Below are positions 31,323 to 39,916 of a stretch of DNA of 64,000 bases, one piece after another. The translations under genes and the position numbers were made by a program. This DNA comes from Clostridia bacterium (GTDB taxonomy: Bacteria > Bacillota > Clostridia > TANB77 > CAG-508). How positions within the stretch are numbered: the stretch's first letter is position 1; each line of letters opens with the position of its first letter. A model generated the notes under the pieces. The model was given only the letters and a program-made list of their open reading frames with translations. It had not been told where the DNA came from and did no database searches. The stretch lies in NCBI GenBank assembly GCA_022799315.1, contig JAAWOE010000004.1, positions 25,018-89,017 of the forward strand, in the 5' to 3' direction.

Positions 31323-31385
31323 AGCAATACAAAGAATAAATGTTTGGTAAAACTGATTAAAAATGTTCAAAAGGAGGAAGTACAA

Positions 31386-31688
31386 ATGAACTTAAAAATA
31401 GCAAATAAAAAGAAATTTATAAGAAGTATATTAATTATATTAGGAGTGATAATGTTTATTAGTTTATTCATTAGCAATATAAGTTTTTCACATGGTGAAA
31501 ATAAGTATAAAACAATTTATGTTTCAAATGGAGATACTTTATGGAGTATTGCAAAGGAAGAACAAGAAAATAATGCTTATTATGAAGATAAGGATATAAG
31601 AGAGGTTGTTAGCAATATTAAAACTGTAAATAAATTAAATAATAGTGATTTATCTACTAACCAAAAGTTAGTAATTCCTTGTATATAA
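31386..31688 (+). CDS. LysM-domain membrane protein, YneA-like SOS cell-division inhibitor
   Basis: A 100-residue protein with an N-terminal membrane segment (about residues 14-34), then a LysM domain from TIYVSNGDTLWSIA to NQKLVIPCI. This architecture, the length and the LexA-type box in its promoter match YneA, which delays septation during DNA damage. The start is at ATG 31386, set by AAGGAGG. lexA itself is not adjacent, so the YneA call rests on architecture and promoter. Confidence 0.75.
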   Translation: MNLKIANKKKFIRSILIILGVIMFISLFISNISFSHGENKYKTIYVSNGDTLWSIAKEEQENNAYYEDKDIREVVSNIKTVNKLNNSDLSTNQKLVIPCI

Positions 31689-31701
31689 AATAGTTACAAA
31701 A

Positions 31702-31742
31702 TAAAAAACCAAGTAGAAACCACGATTCTATTTGGTTTTTAT
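31702..31742. terminator. Bidirectional terminator between yneA-like and xer genes
   Basis: AAAAAACCAAGTAGAA pairs with TTCTATTTGGTTTTTT with one mismatch; A and T runs on both sides. Confidence 0.85.
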
Positions 31743-31743
31743 T

Positions 31744-32718
31744 TTATAAATTAGCTAAAGGATTACTTTCAACAGCATTGCGAACTTGTTCATTTGCTAC
31801 GTGAGTATAAATCTCTGTTGTAGAAATACTAGCATGTCCTAGTAATTCTTGTAGTGCACGAATATCGACATTTCCATATTGATACATTAACGTTGCAGCA
31901 GTATGTCTTAACTTATGTACAGAGTATTTATTTGTGTCTAGTCCAGCTTTTTGGAGTTCTTTTTTTACTATATATTGGACGGTTCTATTACTAATACGTT
32001 CACGTCTTTCACTTAAGAACAGAGCATCTTTGGATTTATATTCAATACCTTCTTTAGGACGTACACTTAAATACTGTGAAATTGCTCTCATACAAGCATT
32101 ATTTAAGTAAATTGTACGTTCTTTATTACCTTTACCAATAACAGTCATTTTACAATCATCAAATTGAATATCTTTAATATTTATATTTACAAGTTCAGAT
32201 AAACGCATTCCACAATTTAAAAATAGGGTAGTAATAGCATAATCTCTTTCAGAATTCCTATTATCTTCATCACTTGCAACATCTAATAATTTTTTACTAT
32301 CTTCCAATGTTAAGTACTTAGGTGTTCGTTTATCAAGTTTAGGTGTTTCTAAGTTTTGAGCTGGATTTACTTCTATTAACTTTGCTTTTGCAGATAAGTA
32401 TTTAAAGAATATACGAATGCTTGATACTTTTCTAGCTCTAGTAGCAGATTTACTACGAAGTTCAGTTGCTAAGTATGAAATAAATGCATGAATATCATCT
32501 AAAGTAATTTTCTGAATTACACTAATAGGTAAGTCGTTAATTGTAATCTTTGCAAAATCAGTTTCTTTAGTTAAACCAAAATGTATCTTTATAAACTTTA
32601 AGAAGGTAGCGAGATCATAATTGTATTCTTTTATACTATTTGGTGATTTATTTAATATGGTAACAGAGTAATCTAAAAAAGAATTTAGATAATCTGGATT
32701 ATCTTCACGAGATATCAT
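31744..32718 (-). CDS. Tyrosine site-specific recombinase, XerC/XerD type
   Basis: Resolves chromosome dimers at dif, and is used by many phages for integration. The 324-residue protein has an N-terminal SAM-like core-binding domain (residues 5-110) and the catalytic domain: Arg in LFLNCGMRLSELVN, Lys in GKGNKERTIYL, HKLRHTAATLM, and LLGHASISTTEIYTHV with the nucleophilic Tyr. It has AGGAGG before ATG. It is near the terminus-like strand switch and a prophage without integrase, so it is the likely enzyme for that prophage. XerC or XerD cannot be told apart here. Confidence 0.93.
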   Translation of the reverse strand: MISREDNPDYLNSFLDYSVTILNKSPNSIKEYNYDLATFLKFIKIHFGLTKETDFAKITINDLPISVIQKITLDDIHAFISYLATELRSKSATRARKVSSIRIFFKYLSAKAKLIEVNPAQNLETPKLDKRTPKYLTLEDSKKLLDVASDEDNRNSERDYAITTLFLNCGMRLSELVNINIKDIQFDDCKMTVIGKGNKERTIYLNNACMRAISQYLSVRPKEGIEYKSKDALFLSERRERISNRTVQYIVKKELQKAGLDTNKYSVHKLRHTAATLMYQYGNVDIRALQELLGHASISTTEIYTHVANEQVRNAVESNPLANL

Positions 32719-32737
32719 ATGAAAACCTCCTACTATA

Positions 32738-32775
32738 ACGCATCAAAATTGATTTTAAGCCGTTTTTATAACTTA
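32738..32775. repeat. CAAAATYRATTTTAAG repeat, copy A (upstream of xer)
   Basis: ACGCATCAAAATTGATTTTA followed by AGCCGTTTTTATAA. It is related to 34536-34575, 34706-34755 and 34911-34965 and lies directly 5' of the recombinase gene. Confidence 0.7.
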
Positions 32776-32947
32776 CATATTAAATTATACATCAAAACAG
32801 AAGAAAATTGTATATTCTTTTAAAAAAACTTCGAGAATCTTGGAGTTGAAATAGTAAAATAAAATCATATTATATGAATTTCAACATTAACTGAAAGAAA
32901 ATATCTAATAAGTTGACAAGGCAACATAATTTTAATATAATGAATTT

Positions 32948-33754
32948 ATGGATAATAGAGTGAAATTTGAAGAATTAATTAAATATATAGAAACACATTT
33001 AACTGAAAAAATTAACTATAATGAATTAGCAAAAATATTAGCAGTTTCAGAACAATCAATGCAAAGAATTTTTGTTTTCATTACTAATATGTCTTTATCC
33101 GAATATATTAGAAAAAGAAGACTAAGTAAAGCATATGAGGAATTAAAAAGTTCAGATATAAAAATAATGGATCTAGCTATTAAATATCAATATGAATCAG
33201 AAACATCATTCTCTAGGAGTTTTAAAAATATGTTTAATATGAATCCTAGCGAATGTAGAAAAAGCAATTCTGAATTTATACAGCTTCCAGTATATCAATT
33301 TAATCAGATTAATACGCCTTTTAAATATTCATATAAAATAGAAGAAATTGAGGAAATGCAAGTATACGCATATAAAACGCCATATACAGAAACAAGAGAA
33401 GATTTCTTATATAAGATTAGGGAATTGTATCAAAATTTAAAGGATATCGGTCTATTTGAAAAAATAGTAAACTTAGGTATGTATGGAATTACATTTAGAA
33501 AAGATAATAATACAGAGATGTATTATGTTGGATGTAAGGAAAAACTTGAAAATTCAGAACAGATTACAATTAAAGCTGGAAAATATGCCGTATTTAATTG
33601 CAGTGGAGCAAATCAATCAGATATTGCACCTTTAATACATAACATTTATACTCAATTCGTTTTATCTACCAATTTAGATATAGATTTAAATTATTGTTTT
33701 GAATATTATGAAAAGAATGACAATTGTTACCTATATATACATATAAAAAACTAG
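32948..33754 (+). CDS. AraC-family regulator with C-terminal effector-binding domain
   Basis: A 268-residue protein. Residues 5-105 hold the double HTH of AraC/XylS (INYNELAKILAVSEQSMQRIF, then SETSFSRSFKNMFNMNPSECRK). Residues about 120-265 resemble the GyrI/AraC effector-binding (SOUL-like) domain, with KIEEIEEMQVYAYKTPY and ITIKAGKYAVFNCSG. Likely a Rob/SoxS-like multidrug or stress sensor. Ribosome site is weak. The stop lies inside the terminator. Confidence 0.9.
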   Translation: MDNRVKFEELIKYIETHLTEKINYNELAKILAVSEQSMQRIFVFITNMSLSEYIRKRRLSKAYEELKSSDIKIMDLAIKYQYESETSFSRSFKNMFNMNPSECRKSNSEFIQLPVYQFNQINTPFKYSYKIEEIEEMQVYAYKTPYTETREDFLYKIRELYQNLKDIGLFEKIVNLGMYGITFRKDNNTEMYYVGCKEKLENSEQITIKAGKYAVFNCSGANQSDIAPLIHNIYTQFVLSTNLDIDLNYCFEYYEKNDNCYLYIHIKN

Positions 33755-33786
33755 CAAAACACATAAGAATTTTGCTAGTTTTTATT
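33745..33786 (+). terminator. Terminator of the AraC gene
   Basis: AAAAAACTAGCAAAA pairs with TTTTGCTAGTTTTT; overlaps the stop codon. Confidence 0.9.
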
Positions 33787-33878
33787 TTTAAATTTATTTT
33801 ATAATAATATTATCAGAAGCAAAATGTCATTTTTCTAAATATTTTTTAGAAAACAATTTATGAAAGGAGCTGAATATT

Positions 33879-34181
33879 ATGAAGTGGGATATTGCGTATC
33901 CAGCGCAAAACGTAGCATTTCCCTGTAGTGAGTTTACCAGTTATACGCTGTATATTGATTCTGAAATTAAGCAAGTTGTAAAAGCACAAATATCCTATCT
34001 TTCGAAAAAAGAAAAGGGTAGTTTATACAAAGCTGATACAACAGAAAAAGAGGCAGGCGAGGATGGATTTGACCAATTAGTACAGAGAGTTTTTGAAGCT
34101 GTGCAAAGATATAATTGGAGAGCCATCTGCAATCTTAAAGAGGAATTTCCTGATCTCTATATGCAACTCTTAAATTCTTAA
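33879..34181 (+). CDS. Small protein of unknown function, orphan cassette
   Basis: A 100-residue soluble protein (MKWDIAYPAQNVAFPCSEF...). The AAAGGAG site is 8 nt before ATG and a strong terminator follows 15 nt after the stop. Codon use is somewhat GC-richer than neighbours; no CGG. I do not recognise it. Same general design as the genes at 3754, 6883, 10263 and 50638. Confidence 0.65.
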   Translation: MKWDIAYPAQNVAFPCSEFTSYTLYIDSEIKQVVKAQISYLSKKEKGSLYKADTTEKEAGEDGFDQLVQRVFEAVQRYNWRAICNLKEEFPDLYMQLLNS

Positions 34182-34196
34182 AATTCTAAGCTCTAG

Positions 34197-34222
34197 GCTG
34201 CTTGTTTTGTAACAAGCAGCTA
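34197..34222 (+). terminator. Terminator of the 33879 gene
   Basis: GCTGCTTGTT/AACAAGCAGC perfect 10-bp stem with TTGT loop. Confidence 0.88.
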
Positions 34223-34535
34223 TTCTAATTATTTAAATATTTAAAATAGAAAAGAGGATGAGGGAATAGGGGAAAAGAATATTTAAAAGTATAAAAACAA
34301 AATTATAATTATAAATTAAATTTTTACAAATTACAAAAATTGATATATTCGTAATTTTGAATTTGCATTTTGTGCAAAGTTTAATTTTTGAACCTAATTT
34401 TTAAAAAACGAACATTTGTTAATATTGTTTGTAAATAAAAATTTGCATTATAATTTTATACATACTTTATAAAATTTTTGTATAATCATTATATAAATTT
34501 AGATTATTAATTCATAATATAATTTCATTTTATGA

Positions 34536-34575
34536 AGCTTCAAAATCAATTTTAAGGCATTTTAATAATTTATTT
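34536..34575. repeat. CAAAATYRATTTTAAG repeat, copy B
   Basis: AGCTTCAAAATCAATTTTAA then GGCATTTTAATAA, followed by an AT stretch resembling the one after copy A. Confidence 0.7.
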
Positions 34576-34705
34576 AACAAGTTATATGTTTTAAATTTGA
34601 TGTGTATTTTATGAAATCTAATCTTTATAATATAATTCTAGTAAAAATACTGATTTTTAGGCATCTATTAAAAGTGCTGAAAAAAGGTCTAAAAAACGAC
34701 GCACG

Positions 34706-34755
34706 AGAATCGATTTTAAGCCGTTTTAATTTTTTAGGCATATAGTTTGTTGTCT
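34706..34755. repeat. CAAAATYRATTTTAAG repeat, copy C
   Basis: GAATCGATTTTAAGCCGTTT then TAAT; shares the trailing block ATATAGTTTGTTGT with copy D. Confidence 0.7.
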
Positions 34756-34910
34756 TCAAAATACAGTAAATATAGGCCTTAGGCGATTTTGCAGATTTTT
34801 GATAAAATTTATACAAATTATATAAAATTATTAAAAAAAAATTAAGATACATATTAAATTAAAAATCATTAATGTATCAATTAGATAAAATTATCGGTAT
34901 AAAATAATAA

Positions 34911-34965
34911 CGCTTCAAAATCAATTTTAAAAGGTTTTAATCATAAAGCAATATAGTTTGTTGTT
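34911..34965. repeat. CAAAATYRATTTTAAG repeat, copy D
   Basis: CGCTTCAAAATCAATTTTAA then AAGGTTTTAAT and ATATAGTTTGTTGT. Confidence 0.7.
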
Positions 34966-35060
34966 GAAATAATAATTTGTAATAGGCTTTATTAAAGGAA
35001 TAGCAAGATTTCAGAGGTAGGACTATATTCATATAGTTCTATTTTTGATCCTATCTCCAT

Positions 35061-35092
35061 TTGCACAAAACTTTGATTTTGTGCAATGTTAT
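35061..35092. repeat. attL, dif-like left end of the prophage
   Basis: Inverted arms TTGCACAAAA (35061-35070) and TTTTGTGCAA (35077-35086) flank a 6-bp centre CTTTGA. The 23-nt stretch 35070-35092 is repeated exactly at 42188-42210. The 10/6/10 layout and partial identity of the arms to dif (TGCRCA and TTNTGT blocks) fit a Xer site. Confidence 0.8.
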
Positions 35093-35174
35093 ATATTTAT
35101 TTTAAAGGTATTTGAATACCCTATCGTTTAACATAGCTTATTATAAACATACAAATAATACTTTGTCAATACTT

Positions 35175-35417
35175 TTAAGAAACTTTTTTCCTAGAATAAT
35201 AAATAACTCTTTTCTTACGTTGATGTTCTAATCTACAATTTTTAGAAACATCATAACCAACCCTATAAGAATTACTATTCTTCTTTGATAAAATATATTC
35301 ATAAGTATGATACAACAAACAATTTCTTAAATCTTCTAAATCAGAATTTTTATCAATTGCATATACTTTATGAAAATTAAAAGCATATAACTCCAAAGCT
35401 TCAAGAATTAAGTCCAT
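35175..35417 (-). CDS. Prophage protein of unknown function
   Basis: An 80-residue basic protein at the left end of the prophage, with its own near-consensus promoter (35505-35533) and GAGGGA site. No known motif. Position and separate promoter, divergent from the 35607 gene, would suit an early or lysogeny regulator, but no HTH is evident. Confidence 0.65.
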   Translation of the reverse strand: MDLILEALELYAFNFHKVYAIDKNSDLEDLRNCLLYHTYEYILSKKNSNSYRVGYDVSKNCRLEHQRKKRVIYYSRKKVS

Positions 35418-35504
35418 TTGTCCCTCTAGTAATTGTATGTCTATACTATTAATCGTATCAGTATTAAAAATAATAATCTCCCCTTTCCTAAAGTATGTAA
35501 TAGA

Positions 35505-35533
35505 TTATATCACAATTATGTAAACAAGTCAAA
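35505..35533 (-). promoter_or_regulatory. Promoter of the 35175 gene
   Basis: TTGACT (35528-35533), a 17-nt spacer and TATAAT (35505-35510) on the - strand. Confidence 0.72.
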
Positions 35534-35606
35534 GATTTTATTTCGACAAATTATGACAAAATATGATATCAAAATATGGTATACTTATGAATAGGAGGTA
35601 ATAAAT

Positions 35607-36116
35607 ATGGGAACAATATTTACAATAATTATAATATTAATAATTATTTCATTTTACAAAAATTATAAAAAAGAAAATAATAACATTGAAACTACTGAAA
35701 TCATTTCAAATAATATTAATACAAAAAAGAATATAAATTATGCACTACAAGAAAATATATTTACAAACAATGAACGTTTTTTCTATAAAATATTAAAAGA
35801 AATTACATATAGTATGGACTTAATAATAATGACAAAAGTAAGACTAGCAGATATAATATACTGTAAAAACAACAATTATTCAGACTTCAATAAAATAAAA
35901 GCTAAACATATAGATTTTGTATTAATAGACAATAACGGAAAAATTAGACTTCTAATAGAATTAGATGACAAAAGTCACGAAAACTATGAAAGAAAACAAA
36001 GAGATAAATTTTTAAATGAAATATTTGAAAATTTAAAAATAAACCTACTAAGAATACCAACAAAAAATATATATAATATAGAAGAATTAAAAGCAAAAAT
36101 AGAGGAGAGCTTATAA
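35607..36116 (+). CDS. Membrane-anchored DUF2726 nuclease-like protein (prophage cargo)
   Basis: A 169-residue protein. An N-terminal membrane helix (about residues 3-19) is followed by a DUF2726 domain: HIDFVLIDNNGKIRLLIELDDKSH, then RKQRDKFLNEIFENLKINLLRIP. The D...ELDD pattern resembles a PD-(D/E)XK nuclease core. It is the only gene on the + strand of the prophage, with AGGAGG and its own terminator, so it is probably a cargo (moron) gene. A defence or superinfection role is a guess. Confidence 0.8.
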   Translation: MGTIFTIIIILIIISFYKNYKKENNNIETTEIISNNINTKKNINYALQENIFTNNERFFYKILKEITYSMDLIIMTKVRLADIIYCKNNNYSDFNKIKAKHIDFVLIDNNGKIRLLIELDDKSHENYERKQRDKFLNEIFENLKINLLRIPTKNIYNIEELKAKIEESL

Positions 36117-36126
36117 CTCTCCTCTA
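36101..36126. terminator. Terminator between the cargo and AbrB-like genes
   Basis: AGAGGAGAG/CTCTCCTCT stem with a 7-nt loop that contains the stop codon of the DUF2726 gene. Confidence 0.8.
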
Positions 36127-36130
36127 TATA

Positions 36131-36322
36131 TTATTCTTTTCTTATTATTATTTCTTTAGTATCATAATCATATATAACAATAACATTTCTATCTTTTTCT
36201 GTTATTTTCATATGATAACACCAACTTATTGGTATAGATAATCTTGTGTTTTTTGTTCCCGTACCACCTTTAGTAAATAACATTTTCAATATTCTTTTTT
36301 CTTTACCTCTTATATTATTCAT
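36131..36322 (-). CDS. AbrB-like small DNA-binding protein (prophage)
   Basis: A 63-residue protein from ATG 36322 (AAAGGAG upstream; an upstream in-frame ATG lacks a site). The sequence GTKNTRLSIPISWCYHMKI and the following beta strands VIVIYDYDTKEIIIRK resemble the swapped-hairpin AbrB/SpoVT fold. It follows rep by 63 nt and may regulate copy number or prophage expression. Confidence 0.6.
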   Translation of the reverse strand: MNNIRGKEKRILKMLFTKGGTGTKNTRLSIPISWCYHMKITEKDRNVIVIYDYDTKEIIIRKE

Positions 36323-36385
36323 TATATTACTCCTTTTTATGAAATCTTGCTGAAGAAACATACCGTTTTTTACAATAACAATTAA

Positions 36386-37261
36386 TTATACAAACACAAC
36401 CTTACATTTAATATCTGAAAAACAACTAAATATTACATTTCTTAATACTTGTGTTGCGGGTTTTCCAGAAAAACTAATTTTATTACCGCCTTGAAGTAAT
36501 TGTGAAACCTTTTCTTTATAACGTCTTGACAACATATTAAAATCAAAGCCACTTTCAATTGCATAAACTATTGCTAATAATGTCTTATCTTCATAATCTT
36601 TTAAACTATAAATATATTTATTCATATATAAGACTGGAAAAATGTCATCTTCTATATGAAAAAGCTTTATGTTACTAATTGGAAAATCTTCAAACACTTT
36701 AGACACCTCAATACGAGTTAAGTCCCCTTTAATAGCTAAATTACTTTCTATCTTTTTATTATAAATTTTTACACGCTTGTCCCCTTTTCCTATATATATT
36801 GTTTTATCATCAAAACCATTAGAAAATACTTTTGTACTTCTTTTTCTACCTTTATTGTATACAATATCTAATATCGATACAGGAATATCACAAGCTATAT
36901 CACAACTTTTTAAAAACCACTTACTACCAAAAGTAAAAAGATATTTTAATATATTAGTATCTTTTAACTTATTAGGGTTAAATTCAATTGTAAAATTGTA
37001 TTCAGTTATATTTTCTGAACGTCTTTCTGTATTATGCATAAAACCAAACCAAAAAGACTTACCCTCTTCTATTTCTATATTATAATTATAAAAAAACTGT
37101 TCTAAACGTGCAGACGTATACTTATTTTTAACAAAATCAGCCCAACAAGTATTAAACCTAAATTCTATCTCACTAAATTCTTGATAACTTATATATGTTT
37201 TTAATCTTATCATATCAATAGAATATGTCACGTTAAACATTTCTTCACTATAAAAATACAT
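36386..37261 (-). CDS. Rolling-circle replication initiator (Rep_trans/RstA-like)
   Basis: Nicks the phage origin to start rolling-circle replication. The 291-residue protein has SCDIACDIPVSI (acidic pair), TIYIGKGDKRVKIYNKKIES with the candidate nucleophilic Tyr in KIYNKK, and LTRIEVSK, the order seen in Rep_trans initiators and in CTX-phage RstA. The start is ATG 37261, with GGGGGT upstream. Immediately 5' is the large hairpin region at 37475-37569. Confidence 0.8.
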   Translation of the reverse strand: MYFYSEEMFNVTYSIDMIRLKTYISYQEFSEIEFRFNTCWADFVKNKYTSARLEQFFYNYNIEIEEGKSFWFGFMHNTERRSENITEYNFTIEFNPNKLKDTNILKYLFTFGSKWFLKSCDIACDIPVSILDIVYNKGRKRSTKVFSNGFDDKTIYIGKGDKRVKIYNKKIESNLAIKGDLTRIEVSKVFEDFPISNIKLFHIEDDIFPVLYMNKYIYSLKDYEDKTLLAIVYAIESGFDFNMLSRRYKEKVSQLLQGGNKISFSGKPATQVLRNVIFSCFSDIKCKVVFV

Positions 37262-37412
37262 AGATATTACCCCCATTTTATATAATATCTAAGCAATTTT
37301 AGTTTACATATTGTAAGTTTACATTAAAACTTTTTAAAAACGTCTATATCAATTGCTACTCTATAAATAGAGAAATTTATTTTTCTAAATTATGTGTAAT
37401 ATATTACAATTA

Positions 37413-37436
37413 AGACCGCTTGTTAGATAGTGCGGT
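37413..37436. terminator. Hairpin between rep and the origin region
   Basis: AAGACCGC/GCGGTCTT 8-bp stem, 9-nt loop. Confidence 0.6.
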
Positions 37437-37474
37437 CTTAAATTTTCCGCGTTATGTAATTTTAGGGGAACTAG

Positions 37475-37569
37475 ACAATATTTCAAAAATCATTTGCCTA
37501 CGGCAAATACCGGGCAAAACACTACCCTCCAACTCCCTACGTGTGTTTGCCCTATTTTTAAAATATTGT
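37475..37569. other. Nested hairpin region, candidate phage origin or packaging signal
   Basis: Outer arms ACAATATTTCAAAAAT and ATTTTTAAAATATTGT (one mismatch) enclose two inner stems: ATTTGCC/GGCAAAT (37492-37508) and GGGCAAAACAC/GTGTTTGCCC (37512-37552). The interior is pyrimidine-rich on + and GC-richer than anything nearby. Filamentous phages keep their strand origins and packaging hairpin in such an intergenic region. Confidence 0.7.
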
Positions 37570-37580
37570 TATGCTTTACT

Positions 37581-37850
37581 CTAATTTGAAGATAAAGGCA
37601 ATTTGTGATAAATCCACATTGTAACTTTATATAGTTTAGAAAACAAATAAAGAGCAATTGCACTAGTAGCAACAATTTTAAATGTAACAGGCCTAAAAAA
37701 GAAACCTAAAAAAGTTAAATTATTAAACACTAAATCTAGATAAGTATCTATACTTGTAACTATTTCAGTTGGAACTTGTGGTAAATTAATCCAAGCAAAC
37801 AAAACCTTAAACACAACAGATATTAAAGTTATAATAGCCTCAATTATCAT
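37581..37850 (-). CDS. Small prophage membrane protein (pVI-like position)
   Basis: An 89-residue protein with two to three hydrophobic segments (about 5-25, 45-70). The start ATG 37850 follows AAGGAGTGA. It lies 4 nt after the large surface protein, as minor coat gene VI follows gene III in classical inoviruses. Assignment is by position and topology only. Confidence 0.65.
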   Translation of the reverse strand: MIIEAIITLISVVFKVLFAWINLPQVPTEIVTSIDTYLDLVFNNLTFLGFFFRPVTFKIVATSAIALYLFSKLYKVTMWIYHKLPLSSN

Positions 37851-37854
37851 AAAA

Positions 37855-39426
37855 TCACTCCTTATCATTATTAGTTTTAGGACTTCTTGTCATATCGCTA
37901 ATTATTTCATCTGAAAATCTACCGCCAAAAACCTCAGCAAATGTATTTTTAGCAAGATTAACTAACATTAAAGATAAAATAACATCTACTACAACAAGAT
38001 ATATATTATAAACAGTTTTTAAACCGTCATTTACTAATAAACTATTAAAATCAAATGTAAATGAATGTATCAAAGTAACACCCATAAAATTAAAATCGGG
38101 AACATTTAAAACCGCATTATTACTTACATTACTACAAGTATCAACAACTCTCGTAAGAAAATCTATTATCAAATCAAACGGATAATATATAATACCAAAT
38201 CTATCACTAAAATAATCATTCATATCAGAAAGCCAGTCATTAAAAAAATTATCACTAGGTATAAACAAACTTTTCAACATTTCTAATAAAAGTTCTATTA
38301 ATTTATATACAAAAAAATTCTCACTAAAAGGGTTAATATAGCTTAACATTTCCCCTATTTTTTCAAATATATTTTTATTAGTCTTATTATTCTCCTCAAT
38401 TGCAGAAGTTTGTTCCTTAATAGCTTGTTGTGTTTTTTCATTTGAAGCTATAATCTCTGAAGTATTTTTGTCCATATTAGTAGCCAAATCATTAAAACCC
38501 TTATTAATATTATCATTTAGCTTATCAGTTTCACTAATACTACCCATAACTATATTTCTATTAACAAAACATACTTCGCCAGAACTATCTGTATAAGATA
38601 AACAAAAATTATACATTTGTCCTTTCTCAAAACTAACATTCATAGAACTATAAGGAACCTCATACCAAAATTCAGAGAGAACACCACCCTCAGTAATACT
38701 TTTATAATAATCAGAGCCAAAATTTAAAGCAGTATCAAATAAAACAACATTATCATAAATAAAAGTATCATCACCAAAATCAGTTTTATCATATCTACTA
38801 ATATAAAACCTAATACTACTATTTAAATCAATACTACCGGGAAAAATAATAATTCTATTAGTACCCTGATTAACTAAATCAGAGTCAGTATTTGAAATAT
38901 AAGGCTCTACAAAAACCACAGACGGTTCAGCATAAAAAGTTTTATGATCTTTATTATAAACACCATTATTAGAATAAGCCACAATACAGTCCTTAGAATG
39001 CCATGCATCTATAGCACCAGTCCAACCATAAACAAATTTCTTAGTACTTGAATTATAATTATAGAATTTATAATTATTACCACCTAAATAAGAAAAATTA
39101 GAATTAGCATAAACAATACAATTACCATCATTAACAACATATTTTCTATAAGAAGTATTCTGAGGAACAACTAAACGATAAGAACTACCAATTTTGGCTA
39201 TATAAAAAGATTCCCCCTCATTAAAATAAGTATATACATCAGACATATCATAACCATCAACAATTAAAGTATTACTAGCAGCATTTACCCTTGTTGTTAT
39301 AAATATAAAAAATATAAATAGAAATAAACCTAATAATATAAAAAAGTTATCTTTTAACTTTTTCTTTAAACCGTGTAAAAAATCACTTAATTTTTTACAT
39401 AAATACAAAATAACAATTTTATTCAT
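37855..39426 (-). CDS. Large exported prophage protein, candidate adsorption (pIII-like) protein
   Basis: A 523-residue protein. The signal/anchor covers residues about 22-43 with cleavage-like VNA-A. A beta-rich ectodomain (45-290) is followed by a coiled-coil linker (DKLNDNINKGFNDLATNMDKN to AIEENNKTNK), then two or more hydrophobic segments including SFTFDFN... and TVYNIYLVVVDVILSLMLVN near the C-terminus. Export, a long ectodomain and a C-terminal anchor fit pIII of filamentous phage. No homologue is recognised, as usual for receptor-binding proteins. Confidence 0.75.
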   Translation of the reverse strand: MNKIVILYLCKKLSDFLHGLKKKLKDNFFILLGLFLFIFFIFITTRVNAASNTLIVDGYDMSDVYTYFNEGESFYIAKIGSSYRLVVPQNTSYRKYVVNDGNCIVYANSNFSYLGGNNYKFYNYNSSTKKFVYGWTGAIDAWHSKDCIVAYSNNGVYNKDHKTFYAEPSVVFVEPYISNTDSDLVNQGTNRIIIFPGSIDLNSSIRFYISRYDKTDFGDDTFIYDNVVLFDTALNFGSDYYKSITEGGVLSEFWYEVPYSSMNVSFEKGQMYNFCLSYTDSSGEVCFVNRNIVMGSISETDKLNDNINKGFNDLATNMDKNTSEIIASNEKTQQAIKEQTSAIEENNKTNKNIFEKIGEMLSYINPFSENFFVYKLIELLLEMLKSLFIPSDNFFNDWLSDMNDYFSDRFGIIYYPFDLIIDFLTRVVDTCSNVSNNAVLNVPDFNFMGVTLIHSFTFDFNSLLVNDGLKTVYNIYLVVVDVILSLMLVNLAKNTFAEVFGGRFSDEIISDMTRSPKTNNDKE

Positions 39427-39433
39427 AAAACAC

Positions 39434-39916
39434 CTACCTACTACCAAATCTCAACAAATCACGAACAAAGGTATAAAGGAAAATAACAAACAATATAACT
39501 AATAAAGTATAACTAATTATATTACCGTTATAACTTGTAACACCGCTATTCATAATATCTGGATTAATGCAAAACATTGTTGAAGAATAATCAACCATAG
39601 CATTTGTATAAATAAATTCAGCTTTATTAACAGTAACAACACCACTATAATTAGAATTATAAATTGTATCTCTAGCGTGTATAGAACTATTGTTATTATC
39701 ATTTCTACTAGAGCTATCTATATTAACAACAACAGCATTTTGAATATCAAATATATCATCTGTAGTAGCTTTTATTTCTTCTTTTGAAAGATATAAACAA
39801 ATATCATACTCATTATTTCTATCTGTTACTGTATGAGCTAAATAATAATTGTAACCCTCTTTCCTATATACATTTATAAGTGATTTCATATAATCACTTT
39901 CAACTTGTGTAAACAT
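39434..39916 (-). CDS. Prophage membrane-anchored protein
   Basis: A 160-residue protein with a soluble N-terminal part and a C-terminal anchor (about 132-153, ending FVRDLLRFGSR). The start is ATG 39916, with AGGGGG upstream; the longer frame to 39964 reads through a hairpin and is not favoured. It lies 7 nt before the large surface protein. Possibly a second minor coat protein. Confidence 0.7.
   Translation of the reverse strand: MFTQVESDYMKSLINVYRKEGYNYYLAHTVTDRNNEYDICLYLSKEEIKATTDDIFDIQNAVVVNIDSSSRNDNNNSSIHARDTIYNSNYSGVVTVNKAEFIYTNAMVDYSSTMFCINPDIMNSGVTSYNGNIISYTLLVILFVIFLYTFVRDLLRFGSR

Larger units (their letters stand above)
34223..35069. other. Gene-free AT-rich region with repeats
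   Basis: About 850 nt without a credible gene between the 33879 cassette and the prophage. It holds three copies of the CAAAATYRATTTTAAG repeat and a TTTTGTGCAA half-site (34368-34377) identical to one arm of attL. The one longer ORF (34625-34852, -) has no ribosome site and runs through a repeat. Confidence 0.7.

Noticed and set aside
34625..34852. 75-codon ORF on the - strand in the repeat region
   Set aside because: No ribosome site, AT-driven composition and it runs through repeat copy C.
37490..37675. 61-codon ORF over the phage hairpin region
   Set aside because: Overlaps the hairpins and a better membrane-protein gene; no ribosome site.
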